From Nocardioides sp. Root682 (lineage in GTDB: Bacteria; Actinomycetota; Actinomycetes; Propionibacteriales; Nocardioidaceae), in NCBI RefSeq assembly GCF_001427795.1, contig NZ_LMHJ01000001.1, forward strand, positions 233,773-297,772: a DNA stretch of 64,000 bases, read 5' to 3'. Made by a program: the position numbers and the translations under genes. Below are positions 33,033-46,027 of the stretch, one piece after another (positions within the stretch are counted from its first letter, which is position 1; the number at the start of each line of letters is the position of its first letter). Under the pieces are notes generated by a model. It was not told where the DNA came from. It saw only the letters and a program-made list of their open reading frames with translations, and made no database searches.

Positions 33033-33063
33033 GCCTGTGGACAACCAGACCTTGTCCACAGGC
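33033..33063. repeat. 12-bp perfect inverted repeat with TTGTCCACAG half sites
   Basis: GCCTGTGGACAA and TTGTCCACAGGC flank CCAGACC. Each arm contains TTGTCCACA, the form of the DnaA box common in high-GC actinobacteria. It lies about 75 nt upstream of the small lipoprotein gene. Related to the repeat at 31373-31401. Confidence 0.65.
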
Positions 33064-33138
33064 GCCCTTCTCCTCGGTTGCGAGCAGGTGATCCAGGCTC
33101 AACGCTCTTCCTCACCAGCCACCAGAGGAAGGGCCTCC

Positions 33139-33339
33139 ATGAAAACCATCGGAACCCGTTTCGGGATCCTCTGCATCGCTCTCAGCATCTCGCTGAGCGC
33201 GTGCGCCGGTTCCGACACAGCAGCACCCGATCGCCGTACTCCCCCGGCCGACCAACCAGTGCACGACAGTCCTGCTGCGCCCGGATCGCCGACCACCCCG
33301 CTCGGCGACCTCGCGGGACGAGGCAGCAATGGCTTCTAG
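33139..33339 (+). CDS. small lipoprotein, 66 aa
   Basis: Signal peptide with lipobox LSAC (Cys22) followed by a 44-residue Pro/Thr/Asp-rich, probably disordered chain. It has an AGAGGAAGGG Shine-Dalgarno. Its 3' end overlaps the start of the 755-aa lipoprotein gene by 11 bp, implying coupling. No known domain. The lack of a folded domain suggests a tether, spacer or partner peptide. Confidence 0.65.
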   Translation: MKTIGTRFGILCIALSISLSACAGSDTAAPDRRTPPADQPVHDSPAAPGSPTTPLGDLAGRGSNGF

Positions 33340-35596
33340 TCGCCGACGACACCTCGTCACCTGCGTGGCACTCGCCCTCCTCCTGACCGCTTGCAGCAAC
33401 ACGGACGCGAACGACAGGAACGAGCATCAGCAGGTCGCCGCGGCGGCGCCCCTGTGGACGGACATCAGCATCGATGACGCCGCGAATCCGGACGAGCCGG
33501 TCTGGGACGTCCGCGCCGTCCTGAGCTCGCACGACGGGCTACCCGCCCTGCTCGCAGGATCAGTTGCGAATCCGGGCGAGCCGAACCGGGCCGTGATCTG
33601 GGACCGCTCGTCGCTGAAGAAGGGCACTCCTCTGCCATTGGACGTCGATGCCGCCGAGTCGTGGGTCGGCAACCTCAGCGTGGTCGGCGAGGACACCTTC
33701 GCCGTCGGCTGGACGTGGGAGCGCGGCCAACAGACCTCGTTCGTGCAACGCTCGAGGGATCGCCGATCATGGGAGCCGATTGCGGTTCCCGAAGAGCTGG
33801 TCGACCAGGACGTCTACCTCCACACGGTCGTCGACAACGGCGCCGGCGCACCCGTCGCGATCGGCAGTTCGCTGGAGCAGATCGTGGCGGTCGACCTGAC
33901 GACCGGCGACATCCGCGTGCTCCCCTCAGGCGAGCACCTGACGTCGTACGACGTCGGCGGGGCGGCCACCCTCGGCAGCTCAGTGGTCGTGCTGGTCACA
34001 GCCCGTAACGAGAGCGCCGGCGACGTCGTGGTTCCCTACGTCTCGAACGACGGCGGCAGCACCTGGGCCGCAGCAGGGAAGCTCCCCGGGGTCGAGAATT
34101 CCGTCTCGGGCGTGGTTGTCACTGCATCCGGCCTCGTCGCGACGGGCGCTCACCTGGTTGGTGACGCGCGCCGCGCTGCTGCCTGGGCGTCGGCCGACGG
34201 CCGCACGTGGGTACGGGAGAAGGTGCCCCACCAGCCCACTGCCGGTTGGTCCACGGACCTCGGTGCGCCGGTCGTCGACGACTCGGGTGTCTACGCCGCT
34301 GTCGCCGACAGCAACCGTCTCGAGACGGCCATCGTCCGGCGGACCGTTCGCGGCGAGTGGGAGTCGTTCGGTCCACCTGCCGACCAGTGGCGCTACCCCG
34401 GGACGTCCGCCGTCCTTGCCCGTGACGGCGACAGCCTCCTCGTCGCTCGCTCGGAGGACGGGCGGCTCCAGGTGGGCCGACAGACACGCACGGCACGCGG
34501 GTGGCGGTTCCGCGTGTCGAGGACGACTACGTCGGTGGCCCCCGTCTCGTGGTGGACGTCGATGCGGGTGGACGGAGAAACCGTCCAGGCGGTCGGTGGC
34601 CGGACCGTGATGGAGGTGACCGGGACCGACAACGACTGGTACCGATCACACAAGCTGGCCGCGTACTCGGTCATCGACGGCACCCTCCGGGGCGCGACGC
34701 TGACGCCACGCGCCGCCACCGGACTCGCCGACCTGTCCGCCGCCACTGCTCCCGACGGAACCCAGGTCGTGGTCGGGGAACGACGCGTGTACAGCTTCGA
34801 CGGCCCGCGACTCGAACTGGTGGGTTGGCGCAAGCGGCCCGGCGCCACATGGGAGCCGGTCAATGGCCTCGCCGCACCGCGAGTCTCGTACCTGAACTCA
34901 GTGGCGTACGTGGGCGGCCGCTGGGTGATCGCGGGGCGTGACGCGGCGAACACCTGGCTGGGTCACGCCTACGGCGCCTTGTGGACGTCCCGGGACGGTC
35001 GTACATGGAAGCGCGAGCGCGGGCCGTTCGACGTCGACCAACGCAGTGACTCGTGGATCAAACACGTCTGCAGCCTCCCGGACGGGGATCTGCTTGCAGT
35101 CGGCGGCGTCCAGGACGCGAAGACCTCCAGTCGCCCCGTCGCCTTCCGGCTCGACGGGAAGAAGTGGACGAGGTTGTCGCTGACCGGGCTCGGTCCGGAC
35201 GCCGTGGCGCTGGAGTCGTGCGCGACGACCGGCGATGTCACCCTCGTCAAGGGGTGGGAGCTCACCCAGCAGTTCTGGAGCACCTCCGACGGCACCACCT
35301 TCACCCGGCACGACATCGGCGTCGCAGGTGACAACGTTGGTGAGGTCGTGTCGGTGCCGGGCGGGTTCGCCGCGGCGGGGATGGCGCACGACAGGAGCCG
35401 GTCCCAGCCGGTCGTCTGGCTGTCCGCGAACGGCACCCGCTGGACGCAGGTACCGATCCCGGCGTCGCGATCGATGTCTCCTGGCGAGGTCGCCCTCTGG
35501 GGAGACCGGCTGGTCGTCACGATGGCGAGCGCCAGCGGACCGGGGGTGTACGTCCTCGAGAACCTGGCCGAGCTCCTCAGCACACCAATTGCCTAG
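33329..35596 (+). CDS. large lipoprotein with Asp-box (BNR-like) beta-propeller repeats, 755 aa
   Basis: Signal peptide with lipobox LTAC (Cys22), then about 730 residues of beta-rich sequence. Asp-box-like motifs (S/T-x-D-G-x-x-W) recur near residues 140 (SRDRRSW), 237 (SNDGGSTW), 287 (SADGRTW), 552 (SRDGRTW), 650 (TSDGTTF) and 697 (SANGTRW). These mark blades of one or two beta-propellers like those of sialidases or Vps10/sortilin proteins. No sialidase FRIP motif or catalytic triad is evident, so it is more likely a binding scaffold. The TAG stop shares CTAG with the convergent gene. Function unknown. Confidence 0.75.
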   Translation: MASSRRRHLVTCVALALLLTACSNTDANDRNEHQQVAAAAPLWTDISIDDAANPDEPVWDVRAVLSSHDGLPALLAGSVANPGEPNRAVIWDRSSLKKGTPLPLDVDAAESWVGNLSVVGEDTFAVGWTWERGQQTSFVQRSRDRRSWEPIAVPEELVDQDVYLHTVVDNGAGAPVAIGSSLEQIVAVDLTTGDIRVLPSGEHLTSYDVGGAATLGSSVVVLVTARNESAGDVVVPYVSNDGGSTWAAAGKLPGVENSVSGVVVTASGLVATGAHLVGDARRAAAWASADGRTWVREKVPHQPTAGWSTDLGAPVVDDSGVYAAVADSNRLETAIVRRTVRGEWESFGPPADQWRYPGTSAVLARDGDSLLVARSEDGRLQVGRQTRTARGWRFRVSRTTTSVAPVSWWTSMRVDGETVQAVGGRTVMEVTGTDNDWYRSHKLAAYSVIDGTLRGATLTPRAATGLADLSAATAPDGTQVVVGERRVYSFDGPRLELVGWRKRPGATWEPVNGLAAPRVSYLNSVAYVGGRWVIAGRDAANTWLGHAYGALWTSRDGRTWKRERGPFDVDQRSDSWIKHVCSLPDGDLLAVGGVQDAKTSSRPVAFRLDGKKWTRLSLTGLGPDAVALESCATTGDVTLVKGWELTQQFWSTSDGTTFTRHDIGVAGDNVGEVVSVPGGFAAAGMAHDRSRSQPVVWLSANGTRWTQVPIPASRSMSPGEVALWGDRLVVTMASASGPGVYVLENLAELLSTPIA

Positions 35597-35919
35597 ACCT
35601 TGCCGAGGTGCTCCACGAGCCGCACGCTCATGTGGAAGGTCGCGGTCGCGCCCTGGATGACCACGAGGAACCCGTTGGGGCCGTCGCGGAAGACGTCGCG
35701 GCCCTGCGGGGACCACGGGTCGGGCGGGTCGTACTCGAAAGCTGTGCGGCGTGCGGTGGCCAGGGCGTCAGCATGGTTGACGAACTCCGTGCTGCCGATC
35801 TGCACGATCGTCGGCGGCTTGGCCTGTCCCTTGTTGGAGTACTCGATGGCGACTCGCCAGGGTCCCGGCTCGGCACCCGCTGCAGGACCCGCGACAGGTT
35901 CATACGTCTCGTACGTCAT
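35593..35919 (-). CDS. hypothetical protein downstream of hisF, 108 aa
   Basis: Small soluble protein with no known domain that I recognise. Visible features: a Gly/Pro linker after residue 8, then an alpha/beta-type core (PWRVAIEYSNKG, TIVQIGSTEFVNHADALATARR, NGFLVVIQGATATFHMSVRLVEHLG). It follows hisF by 17 bp and is probably co-transcribed as the last his-operon gene. ATG start with a GGGACC site. Stop overlaps the convergent lipoprotein gene's stop. Confidence 0.7.
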   Translation of the reverse strand: MTYETYEPVAGPAAGAEPGPWRVAIEYSNKGQAKPPTIVQIGSTEFVNHADALATARRTAFEYDPPDPWSPQGRDVFRDGPNGFLVVIQGATATFHMSVRLVEHLGKV

Positions 35920-35936
35920 GGCTGGTCCCTGCCCGT

Positions 35937-36713
35937 TCAGCGGACCGGTACACCCGCCTCGGCGAGCGCACCCTTGACGTCGGCGATGCGCAGCGTGCCG
36001 AAGTGGAAGACGGTGGCGGCGAGCACGGCGTCGGCGCCGGCCTCGACCGCAGGAGCGAAGTGTTCGACGGCCCCGGCGCCGCCGGATGCGATGACCGGGA
36101 TGGACACCTCGGCCCTGACCCTGCGGATCAGGTCGAGGTCGAAGCCGTCGGTGGTGCCGTCGGCGTCCATGGCGTTGAGCAGGATCTCGCCTGCGCCCAG
36201 CTCGGCTGCCCGGACGGCCCACTCGATGGCATCCAGTCCAGCCGACTTGCGGCCGCCGTGGGTGGTCACCTCGAAGCCCGAGTCGGTACGGCTGTCGGCG
36301 CCGGCGAGGACCCGGCGGGCATCCACCGAGAGCACCAGCACCTGGTTCCCGAAGCGCTGCGCGATCTCCTCGATCAGCTGCGGTCGCTGGATGGCGGCGG
36401 TGTTGACCGCGATCTTGTCGGCACCGGCACGCAGCAGCCGATCGACGTCCTCGACCGAGGACACTCCCCCACCGACGGTGAGGGGGATGAAGACCTGCTC
36501 AGCGGTCGCCGAGACGATCTCCATCGTCGTGGCGCGGCCCTCGTGGGACGCCGAGATGTCGAGGAAGGTCAGCTCGTCGGCGCCCTCCGCGTCGTACAAC
36601 CGGGCGAGCTCGACGGGGTCGCCCGCGTCGCGCAGCTCCTGGAAGTTGACGCCCTTGACCACTCGCCCCGCGTCCACGTCCAGACACGGGATCACGCGAA
36701 CGGCCAGGGTCAT
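35937..36713 (-). CDS. hisF: imidazole glycerol phosphate synthase subunit HisF, 258 aa
   Basis: Cyclase subunit that uses ammonia from HisH to make imidazole glycerol phosphate and AICAR. TIM-barrel with the N-terminus [20 protein letters not shown] (catalytic Asp in CLDVD), [21 protein letters not shown] and the C-terminal [13 protein letters not shown] phosphate loop. ATG overlaps the priA stop by 4 bp. Longer in-frame extension upstream lies inside priA and is rejected. Confidence 0.97.
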   Translation of the reverse strand: MTLAVRVIPCLDVDAGRVVKGVNFQELRDAGDPVELARLYDAEGADELTFLDISASHEGRATTMEIVSATAEQVFIPLTVGGGVSSVEDVDRLLRAGADKIAVNTAAIQRPQLIEEIAQRFGNQVLVLSVDARRVLAGADSRTDSGFEVTTHGGRKSAGLDAIEWAVRAAELGAGEILLNAMDADGTTDGFDLDLIRRVRAEVSIPVIASGGAGAVEHFAPAVEAGADAVLAATVFHFGTLRIADVKGALAEAGVPVR

Positions 36714-37447
36714 ACCAGGCCACCCCGGGTCAGCGCGAGCGCGTCCTCGAGGGTGAACTGACCGGTGTAGAGCGCGGTACCGGCAATGGCACCCTCGACC
36801 CCGATCGGCACCAGCTGCATCAAGGCGGCGATGTCCTCGAGCGTGGTGACGCCACCCGAGGCGACGACCGGCTTGTCGGTCGCCGCGCACACGTCCTTGA
36901 GCAGCTGCAGGTTGGGGCCCTGCAACATGCCGTCCTTGTTGACGTCGGTGACGACGTAGCGGGCACAGCCCTCGGAGTCGAGTCGGGCGAGCGTCTCGTA
37001 GAGGTCGCCACCCTCCTGCGTCCACCCGCGGGCGGCCAGCGTCGTACCGCGGACGTCGAGGCCGATGGCCACCCGGTCGCCGTACGTCGCGATGGCGCGT
37101 GCGCACCACTCCGGCTGCTCCAGCGCAGCCGTGCCGATGTTGACGCGCCGGCATCCGGTGGCCATCGCGGCCTCCAGGGACTCGTCGTCGCGGATGCCAC
37201 CGCTCATCTCGACCTTGATGTCGAGCTTGCCGACGATCGCGGCCTGCAGCTCGCGGTTGTTGCCGTGGCCGAAGGCGGCGTCGAGGTCGACGAGGTGAAT
37301 CCACTCGGCACCGGCTTCCTGCCAGCGCAGCGCGGCCTGGACCGGGTCACCGAAGGCCTTCTCCGATCCGTCGATGCCCTGCACCAGCTGAACGGCCTGG
37401 CCGCCCTTGATGTCGACGGCGGGAAGCATTTCCAGGTACCTGCTCAC
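36710..37447 (-). CDS. priA: bifunctional HisA/TrpF isomerase PriA, 245 aa
   Basis: Phosphoribosyl isomerase. In actinobacteria this protein isomerises both ProFAR (histidine) and PRA (tryptophan). The barrel starts [17 protein letters not shown] (catalytic Asp in VDIKGG) and carries [29 protein letters not shown] (second catalytic Asp) and [14 protein letters not shown]. The dual role is inferred from lineage and from the absence of any trpF in the window, whose trp genes are nearby. 4-bp overlaps on both sides. Confidence 0.94.
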   Translation of the reverse strand: MSRYLEMLPAVDIKGGQAVQLVQGIDGSEKAFGDPVQAALRWQEAGAEWIHLVDLDAAFGHGNNRELQAAIVGKLDIKVEMSGGIRDDESLEAAMATGCRRVNIGTAALEQPEWCARAIATYGDRVAIGLDVRGTTLAARGWTQEGGDLYETLARLDSEGCARYVVTDVNKDGMLQGPNLQLLKDVCAATDKPVVASGGVTTLEDIAALMQLVPIGVEGAIAGTALYTGQFTLEDALALTRGGLV

Positions 37448-38094
37448 AGCGATGTCACCCAGTTCCTCAGTAGTTGTGCCCCCGCGTCCCCCGACTTCTC
37501 CGGGTGGAACTGCGTGGCGCAGAGCGGTCCGTTCTCGACGGCCGCAACGAATCGATCTCCACCGTGCTCAGCCCAGGTCACCCGAGGCTGGTGGCTGTCG
37601 GGCGTGCGGTCGTTGGTCTCCAGCGTCCACTTCCGCACCCCGTAGGAGTGCACGAAGTAGAAGCGCTCGTCCTCGATTCCCGCGAACAGCCGGGTTCCGT
37701 CGGCGACGTCGACGGTGTTCCAGCCCATGTGCGGGACGATCGGCGCCTGCAGTCGCTCGACGACGCCGGGCCACTCACCGCAGCCCTCCGTCTCGACGCC
37801 GTGCTCGATGCCGCGGGCGAAGAGGATCTGCATGCCCACACAGATCCCCAGCACCGGCCGGCCACCCGACAGCCGCTGGCCGATGATCCGCTCGCCCCGG
37901 ATGGCCCGGAGCCCGCGCATGCACGCCTCGTACGCACCGACTCCGGGCACCAACAAGCCGTCGGCCGCGAGCGCAGCGTCCACGTCCGCGGTCAGCGTCA
38001 CGTCCGCGCCGGCACGCTCGATCGCACGCACGGCGGAACGCAGGTTCCCGGACCCGTAATCGAGGACGACGACCGACGGTTTGCCCAGGGTCAC
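37444..38094 (-). CDS. hisH: imidazole glycerol phosphate synthase glutaminase subunit HisH, 216 aa
   Basis: Class-I glutamine amidotransferase. Nucleophile Cys is in [10 protein letters not shown], the oxyanion region [10 protein letters not shown] precedes it, and the catalytic His/Glu pair is in [10 protein letters not shown]. It hydrolyses glutamine and channels ammonia to HisF. Overlaps hisB and priA by 4 bp each. Confidence 0.96.
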   Translation of the reverse strand: MTLGKPSVVVLDYGSGNLRSAVRAIERAGADVTLTADVDAALAADGLLVPGVGAYEACMRGLRAIRGERIIGQRLSGGRPVLGICVGMQILFARGIEHGVETEGCGEWPGVVERLQAPIVPHMGWNTVDVADGTRLFAGIEDERFYFVHSYGVRKWTLETNDRTPDSHQPRVTWAEHGGDRFVAAVENGPLCATQFHPEKSGDAGAQLLRNWVTSL

Positions 38095-38699
38095 AGAGCG
38101 CCCTTGGTGGACGGAATGCCCGTCTCCCGCGGGTCGATCGCGACGGCGTCGCGGAACGCCCGCGCGAACGCCTTGAACTGTGTCTCCACGATGTGGTGCG
38201 GCTCACGGCCGGCCAGGACCCGCACGTGCAGCGCGAAGTGGCCGTGGAACGCGATCGACTCGAAGACGTGCTGCGTCAGCGATCCGAGGTACGACACCCC
38301 GGAGCCGCCGAGGGCGACGTACTGCTGACCCTCGGGCTCGCCGGTGTGCACGCAGTACGGACGACCCGAGACGTCGACCACCGCGTGCACCAGCGCCTCG
38401 TCCAGCGGGACCGTGGCGTCGCCGAAGCGGCGGATGCCGGCCTTGTCGCCGAGCGCCTGGCGCAGGGCCTGGCCGAGCGCGATCGCGGTGTCCTCGACCG
38501 TGTGGTGGGCGTCGATGTGGACGTCGCCCTCCGTCTGCACGGTCAGGTCGACCAACGCGTGCCGGGCGAACGCGGTGAGCATGTGGTCGTAGAAGCCGAC
38601 CCCTGTGGAGATGTCGTGGCGACCGCTGCCGTCGAGATCGACCTCGACGACGACCTTCGACTCGCTCGTTGCCCGCTCCACACGTGCGCTGCGGCTCAT
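38091..38699 (-). CDS. hisB: imidazoleglycerol-phosphate dehydratase, 202 aa
   Basis: Sixth histidine step. Monofunctional (no phosphatase domain). Metal-binding histidines occur in [14 protein letters not shown] and [19 protein letters not shown], and in the second repeat [13 protein letters not shown] and [16 protein letters not shown]. Start ATG overlaps the hisC stop by 4 bp. Confidence 0.97.
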   Translation of the reverse strand: MSRSARVERATSESKVVVEVDLDGSGRHDISTGVGFYDHMLTAFARHALVDLTVQTEGDVHIDAHHTVEDTAIALGQALRQALGDKAGIRRFGDATVPLDEALVHAVVDVSGRPYCVHTGEPEGQQYVALGGSGVSYLGSLTQHVFESIAFHGHFALHVRVLAGREPHHIVETQFKAFARAFRDAVAIDPRETGIPSTKGAL

Positions 38700-39790
38700 G
38701 CTCGTTCTCCGTTCACATCGATGAGGGCGTTGCGGAAGGCTGCCATCTCGTCCGGGGTACCGACCGAGACCCGGAGCCAGCCGTCCGGTCCGGTCTCCCG
38801 GATGAGGACGCCTCTGTCCAACAGACCCTGCCAGACAGCATGACGGTCGGCGAATCGTCCGAACAACACGAAATTCGCATCCGAGTCGGCGACGTCGTAC
38901 CCCTCGGCACGCAGCCAGGTCACCAGCGCGTCACGTTCGACCCGCAGCTCGTCGACCTTGCCGAGCAGCTCCGGTGCGTGGCGCAGCGCGGCCAGCGCGA
39001 CCGCCTGGGTGACGGCTGAGAGGTGGTACGGCAGGCGCACCACCCGGATCGCGTCGCAGATGGCCGAGTCAGCAGCGAGGTATCCCAGGCGCAGTCCGGC
39101 TCCGGCGAACGCCTTGCTCATCGTCCGCGTCACCACCAGGTTGCGGTACGACGGCAGCAGCTCGAGCGCGCTCGGCACCCCGGTGCGGCGGAACTCGCCG
39201 TAGGCCTCGTCAACGACGACGATCCCCTCGTCCCCCGCGGCCTCGCACAACGTGCGGATCGCCTCGTGCGGCAGTGCCGTCCCGGTCGGGTTGTTCGGGC
39301 TCGGCAACAGGATGACGCTCGGCTGCTCGGTCTTGACCAGGTCCCGCGCCGTGTCGAGGTCGAGCGAGAAGTCCTCGGCCCGGCGCCCGGCGATCCAGCG
39401 GGTGTTGGTGTCGCGGGCGTACTCCGGATACATCGAGTACGTCGGCGCGAAGCTGACCGCGGTGCGTCCCGGTCCGCCGAAGGCCTGCAGCAGCTGCAGC
39501 ATGACCTCGTTGGAGCCGTTGGCTGCCCACACCATGTCCGGCGTGATGCCGGCGGGCGCGTCCCTGGACAGGTAGTCGGCCAGCGCGCCACGGAGCGCGA
39601 CGAACTCGCGGTCCGGGTAGCGGTTCAACGTGACCGCAGCCTCGGCCACCGACGTCGCGATGTCGGCGATGCAGAGAGCCGAAGGCCCGTAGGGGTTCTC
39701 GTTGACGTTGAGCTGGACCGGCACGTCCAGCTGCGGGGCGCCGTACGGCTCGATACCGCGCAGCTCCTCGCGCAGGGGCGGCCAGCTCAT
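38696..39790 (-). CDS. hisC: histidinol-phosphate aminotransferase, 364 aa
   Basis: PLP class-I/II aminotransferase for the seventh histidine step. Motifs: [11 protein letters not shown] near the N-terminus, [30 protein letters not shown] and the PLP Lys in [20 protein letters not shown] 39790 overlaps the hisD stop by 4 bp. A longer same-frame extension upstream is inside hisD and is rejected. Confidence 0.97.
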   Translation of the reverse strand: MSWPPLREELRGIEPYGAPQLDVPVQLNVNENPYGPSALCIADIATSVAEAAVTLNRYPDREFVALRGALADYLSRDAPAGITPDMVWAANGSNEVMLQLLQAFGGPGRTAVSFAPTYSMYPEYARDTNTRWIAGRRAEDFSLDLDTARDLVKTEQPSVILLPSPNNPTGTALPHEAIRTLCEAAGDEGIVVVDEAYGEFRRTGVPSALELLPSYRNLVVTRTMSKAFAGAGLRLGYLAADSAICDAIRVVRLPYHLSAVTQAVALAALRHAPELLGKVDELRVERDALVTWLRAEGYDVADSDANFVLFGRFADRHAVWQGLLDRGVLIRETGPDGWLRVSVGTPDEMAAFRNALIDVNGERA

Positions 39791-41079
39791 CGGCGCACCG
39801 TGACGGCGGCACCGTGGCCCGGCAGGTCCTCGGCCTCGGCGAGCGTCACGACGTGGTCGGCCACCTCGGCCAGACCCTCGCGGGAGTACTCGATGACGTG
39901 CACCGACTTGGTGAAGGCGCGCACCGACAGGCCCGAGGAGTGGCAGGCACACCCTGCGGTCGGGAGGACGTGGTTGGAACCGGCGCAGTAGTCGCCCAGG
40001 CTGACGGGCGCGTACGGTCCGACGAAGATCGCGCCGGCGTTGCGCACCCGGGCGGCCCACTCGGCAGCGTCCTCGGTGTGGATCTCGAGGTGCTCGGCGG
40101 CATAGGCGTTGACCACGTCGAGCCCCTGCTCGAGGTCGCGCACCAGCACGATGCCCGACTGCTGGCCGCGCAGCGAGGTGGTGATCCGGTCGGTGTGCTT
40201 GGTCGCAGCCACCTGGACCTCGAGCTCGGCCTCGACCTCGGCGGCGAGCCGCTCGGAGGTCGTCACCAGTACCGAGGCGGCCAACGGGTCGTGCTCGGCC
40301 TGGCTGATCAGGTCGGCCGCGACGTAGGCAGCATCGCCCGTGTCGTCGGCGAGGATCGCGATCTCGGTGGGCCCGGCCTCGGAGTCGATGCCGATCTTGC
40401 CCTTGAGGATGCGCTTGGCGGTGACGACGTAGATGTTGCCCGGCCCGGTGACCAGGTCGACTCCGCGGCAGGGACCGACGCCGTAGGCGAACATCGCGAT
40501 CGCCTGGGCGCCACCGACGGCGTACACCTCCTCGACCCCGAGCAACGCGCACGCGGCGAGGATCGTCGGGTGCACGGATCCGCCGAACTCACGCTGCGGC
40601 GGGCTCGAGAGCGCGATGGACTGCACGCCCGCGACCTGGGCAGGAACGACGTTCATCAGGACGCTCGACACCAGCGGCGCCAGGCCACCGGGGACGTAGA
40701 GGCCGACGCGGCCGACCGGCACCTTGCGGTGCGTGACGCGCGCGCCCGGGCCGAGGTCGGTGACCGCGTCCTTCTCGAGCTCGTTGGCACAGGTCGCCCG
40801 GAGCCGACGGATCGACTCCTCCAGACCCGCGCGAATGTCCGGGTCGAGCTGCTCCAACGCGGTCTTCAGCGCCTCGGGCGCGACACGGATGTCCTCGACG
40901 ACGACGCCGTCGAACTTCTCGCCGAACTCGCGGATCGCGTCGAGCCCGCGAGTGCGGACCTCCTCACAGATCGCATGCACCGCCGGTACCGCGGCTTCGA
41001 TGTCGAAGTCGGCACGGGGCACAGCTGCGCGGTAGTCGACGTTGTCGGCGACGCCACGCAGGTCGATGCGACGGATCAT
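39787..41079 (-). CDS. hisD: histidinol dehydrogenase, 430 aa
   Basis: Zn- and NAD-dependent oxidation of histidinol to histidine, the last two steps. Motifs: [56 protein letters not shown] and the Zn/active-site stretch SQAEHDP. First gene of hisD-C-B-H-priA-F. The start lies 6 nt after a strong -10 box, so the operon mRNA is probably leaderless. Divergent from the Lon-N-domain gene. Confidence 0.97.
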   Translation of the reverse strand: MIRRIDLRGVADNVDYRAAVPRADFDIEAAVPAVHAICEEVRTRGLDAIREFGEKFDGVVVEDIRVAPEALKTALEQLDPDIRAGLEESIRRLRATCANELEKDAVTDLGPGARVTHRKVPVGRVGLYVPGGLAPLVSSVLMNVVPAQVAGVQSIALSSPPQREFGGSVHPTILAACALLGVEEVYAVGGAQAIAMFAYGVGPCRGVDLVTGPGNIYVVTAKRILKGKIGIDSEAGPTEIAILADDTGDAAYVAADLISQAEHDPLAASVLVTTSERLAAEVEAELEVQVAATKHTDRITTSLRGQQSGIVLVRDLEQGLDVVNAYAAEHLEIHTEDAAEWAARVRNAGAIFVGPYAPVSLGDYCAGSNHVLPTAGCACHSSGLSVRAFTKSVHVIEYSREGLAEVADHVVTLAEAEDLPGHGAAVTVRR

Positions 41080-41085
41080 GGGTCG

Positions 41086-41091
41086 ATTCTA
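41086..41091 (-). promoter_or_regulatory. -10 box of the his operon (predicted leaderless)
   Basis: TAGAAT on the minus strand, 6 nt before the hisD ATG. No Shine-Dalgarno and no clear -35. Confidence 0.5.
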
Positions 41092-41146
41092 CGGGCGTAG
41101 GCGCTGCGGACCCGTGTCGGCGACGCCAGCCGGACGCTCGCCGGAC

Positions 41147-41152
41147 TAGTGT
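41147..41152 (+). promoter_or_regulatory. -10 box of the Lon-N-domain gene (predicted leaderless)
   Basis: TAGTGT, 7 nt before the GTG at 41160. It lies back-to-back with the hisD promoter, within 66 bp. Confidence 0.45.
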
Positions 41153-41159
41153 CGGCACC

Positions 41160-41825
41160 GTGGCCGACGAGCTCCCGATGTTCCCGCTCAACGCGGTGCT
41201 CTATCCGGGAGTCAGCATGCCCCTGCACATCTTCGAGGATCGCTACCGCGCCCTCGTGCACCATCTGCTGAGGATCGAGGATCCCGCCGAACGCGTCTTC
41301 GGCACCGTCGCGATCCGCGAGGGCTACGAAGTCGGGGACCACGGCGCCCAGTCCCTGTTCCGGGTGGGTGTACGCGTGCAGCTGACCGAGGTCGAGGCGC
41401 ACGCCGACGGAACCTTCGACATCGTGGCGGTCGGACGCGACCGGATCCAGCTCAACCGGTTGCGCACCACCGATGCGTTCCCGCTGGGCGAGGTGAGCAC
41501 ACTGCCCGAGGTCGCCTCCGAGGTGCCGGGGGACGTCGTGATGCACGCCCGGGCGGTCTTTGCGGCCTACCGGCACGTGCTCCAGGACATCGCGACCGAC
41601 CCGCTCGAGGGCGACCTGCCCCGGGACCCGGTCTTCCTCTCCTGGACCCTCGCCGCCTGCACCCCGCTCCCCCTGGCCGAACGCCAGCAGCTGCTCGAGG
41701 CGACCGATGCCGCCGAGCGACTCGTGCTGGTGACGGACCTGCTCCGCTCGGAGCTGCGGGTGATGAACGTGATCAGGTCGCTGCCGGCGACGGAGGTCGC
41801 GCGGACTCGCTGGTCTCCGAACTGA
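41160..41825 (+). CDS. Lon substrate-binding (LON_N) domain protein, 221 aa
   Basis: Stand-alone Lon N-terminal domain, lacking the AAA+ and protease parts. The family opening MFPLNAVLYPGVSMPLHIFEDRYR is present (here seen as FPLNAVLYPGVSMPLHIFE), followed by the beta-barrel and a C-terminal helical bundle ending in LLRSELRVMN. Such proteins are thought to bind unfolded or target peptides; role unknown. GTG start, no Shine-Dalgarno. Its last 53 bp overlap the convergent membrane-protein gene in antisense. Confidence 0.9.
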   Translation: MADELPMFPLNAVLYPGVSMPLHIFEDRYRALVHHLLRIEDPAERVFGTVAIREGYEVGDHGAQSLFRVGVRVQLTEVEAHADGTFDIVAVGRDRIQLNRLRTTDAFPLGEVSTLPEVASEVPGDVVMHARAVFAAYRHVLQDIATDPLEGDLPRDPVFLSWTLAACTPLPLAERQQLLEATDAAERLVLVTDLLRSELRVMNVIRSLPATEVARTRWSPN

Positions 41826-42338
41826 CCGCCACCCGCGCCTGCGAGGGCGTGAGGATGCTGACCATCACGACGAAGTAGCCCAGCAGCGCACCCACCGGCC
41901 AGATCAGGTACGGCGTCCAGCCCGCCACGTGCAGGTGCCCGGGCAGGGAGTCGCCGACCTTGTGGCTGGCGACCAGGGTCGCCGGGTCAGGCGGGCTGAA
42001 GCTCGTGCCGAACAACACCATCAGCGCTGCGCCGAGGGCTGCTCCGAGGGCGACCGCCACGAGTCCGGCCACGGCGATCCGGCGGCAGAGCACGGCGGCG
42101 AGGACGCCGAGGAGGACAGCCAGGACGAGTCCGACGACCACGTACGTCGCCGTACCGCTGAAGTCTCGCGTGATGCCCGGGTCGAACGGGTCGGGGTACC
42201 ACTTGGCACCGACCCGGGTGTCGTAGATCTTGCCGTCGGGCGCCGGGCCCCACCAGGTCCACCACAGCCAGCCTCCGAGCAGGCCGAGGGCGGCACCGAG
42301 GACGACCGGGATCGCCAGGATCGGCCGGAGCAGCGCAC

Positions 42339-42351
<13 letters not shown>
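41773..42351 (-). CDS. membrane protein, DUF2567-like, 192 aa
   Basis: Four hydrophobic segments: about 10-33, 71-90, 93-113 and 147-168. A loop between spans 1 and 2 holds KWYPDPFDPGITRDFSGTATY, here seen in part as KWYPDPFDPGITRDFSG. I recall similar DUF2567 proteins in actinobacteria; that assignment is tentative. Function unknown. The start overlaps the dnaE stop by 13 bp, and the 3' end overlaps the LON_N gene by 53 bp, so it ends inside a plus-strand gene. Confidence 0.75.
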
Positions 42352-45911
<3,560 letters not shown>

Positions 45912-46027
45912 CGGGTGTACTGACTCCTCGCGGTGTCGCTAGCGAACGGGTGGTCGGGGAAGAGGATCAGACTACGCGACCCGACAACGCGATGATGACA
46001 GGCACCACCGACACGATCCGGACCCGG

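Larger units (their letters stand above)
32822..33138. other. 317-bp non-coding stretch rich in inverted repeats
   Basis: No plausible gene is seen. It carries the stop-codon hairpin, a 14-bp inverted repeat with one mismatch, an 8-bp hairpin and a 12-bp perfect inverted repeat. It may hold the terminator of one operon and the promoter or operator of the next. Confidence 0.6.

Noticed and set aside
33033..33063. Chromosome origin
   Set aside because: Only one pair of DnaA-box-like sites, no cluster and no dnaA or dnaN nearby.
32766..33386. Possible plus-strand gene across the non-coding gap
   Set aside because: Its frame spans the 3' end of one gene, the repeats and the small lipoprotein in the wrong frame, with basic low-complexity sequence.
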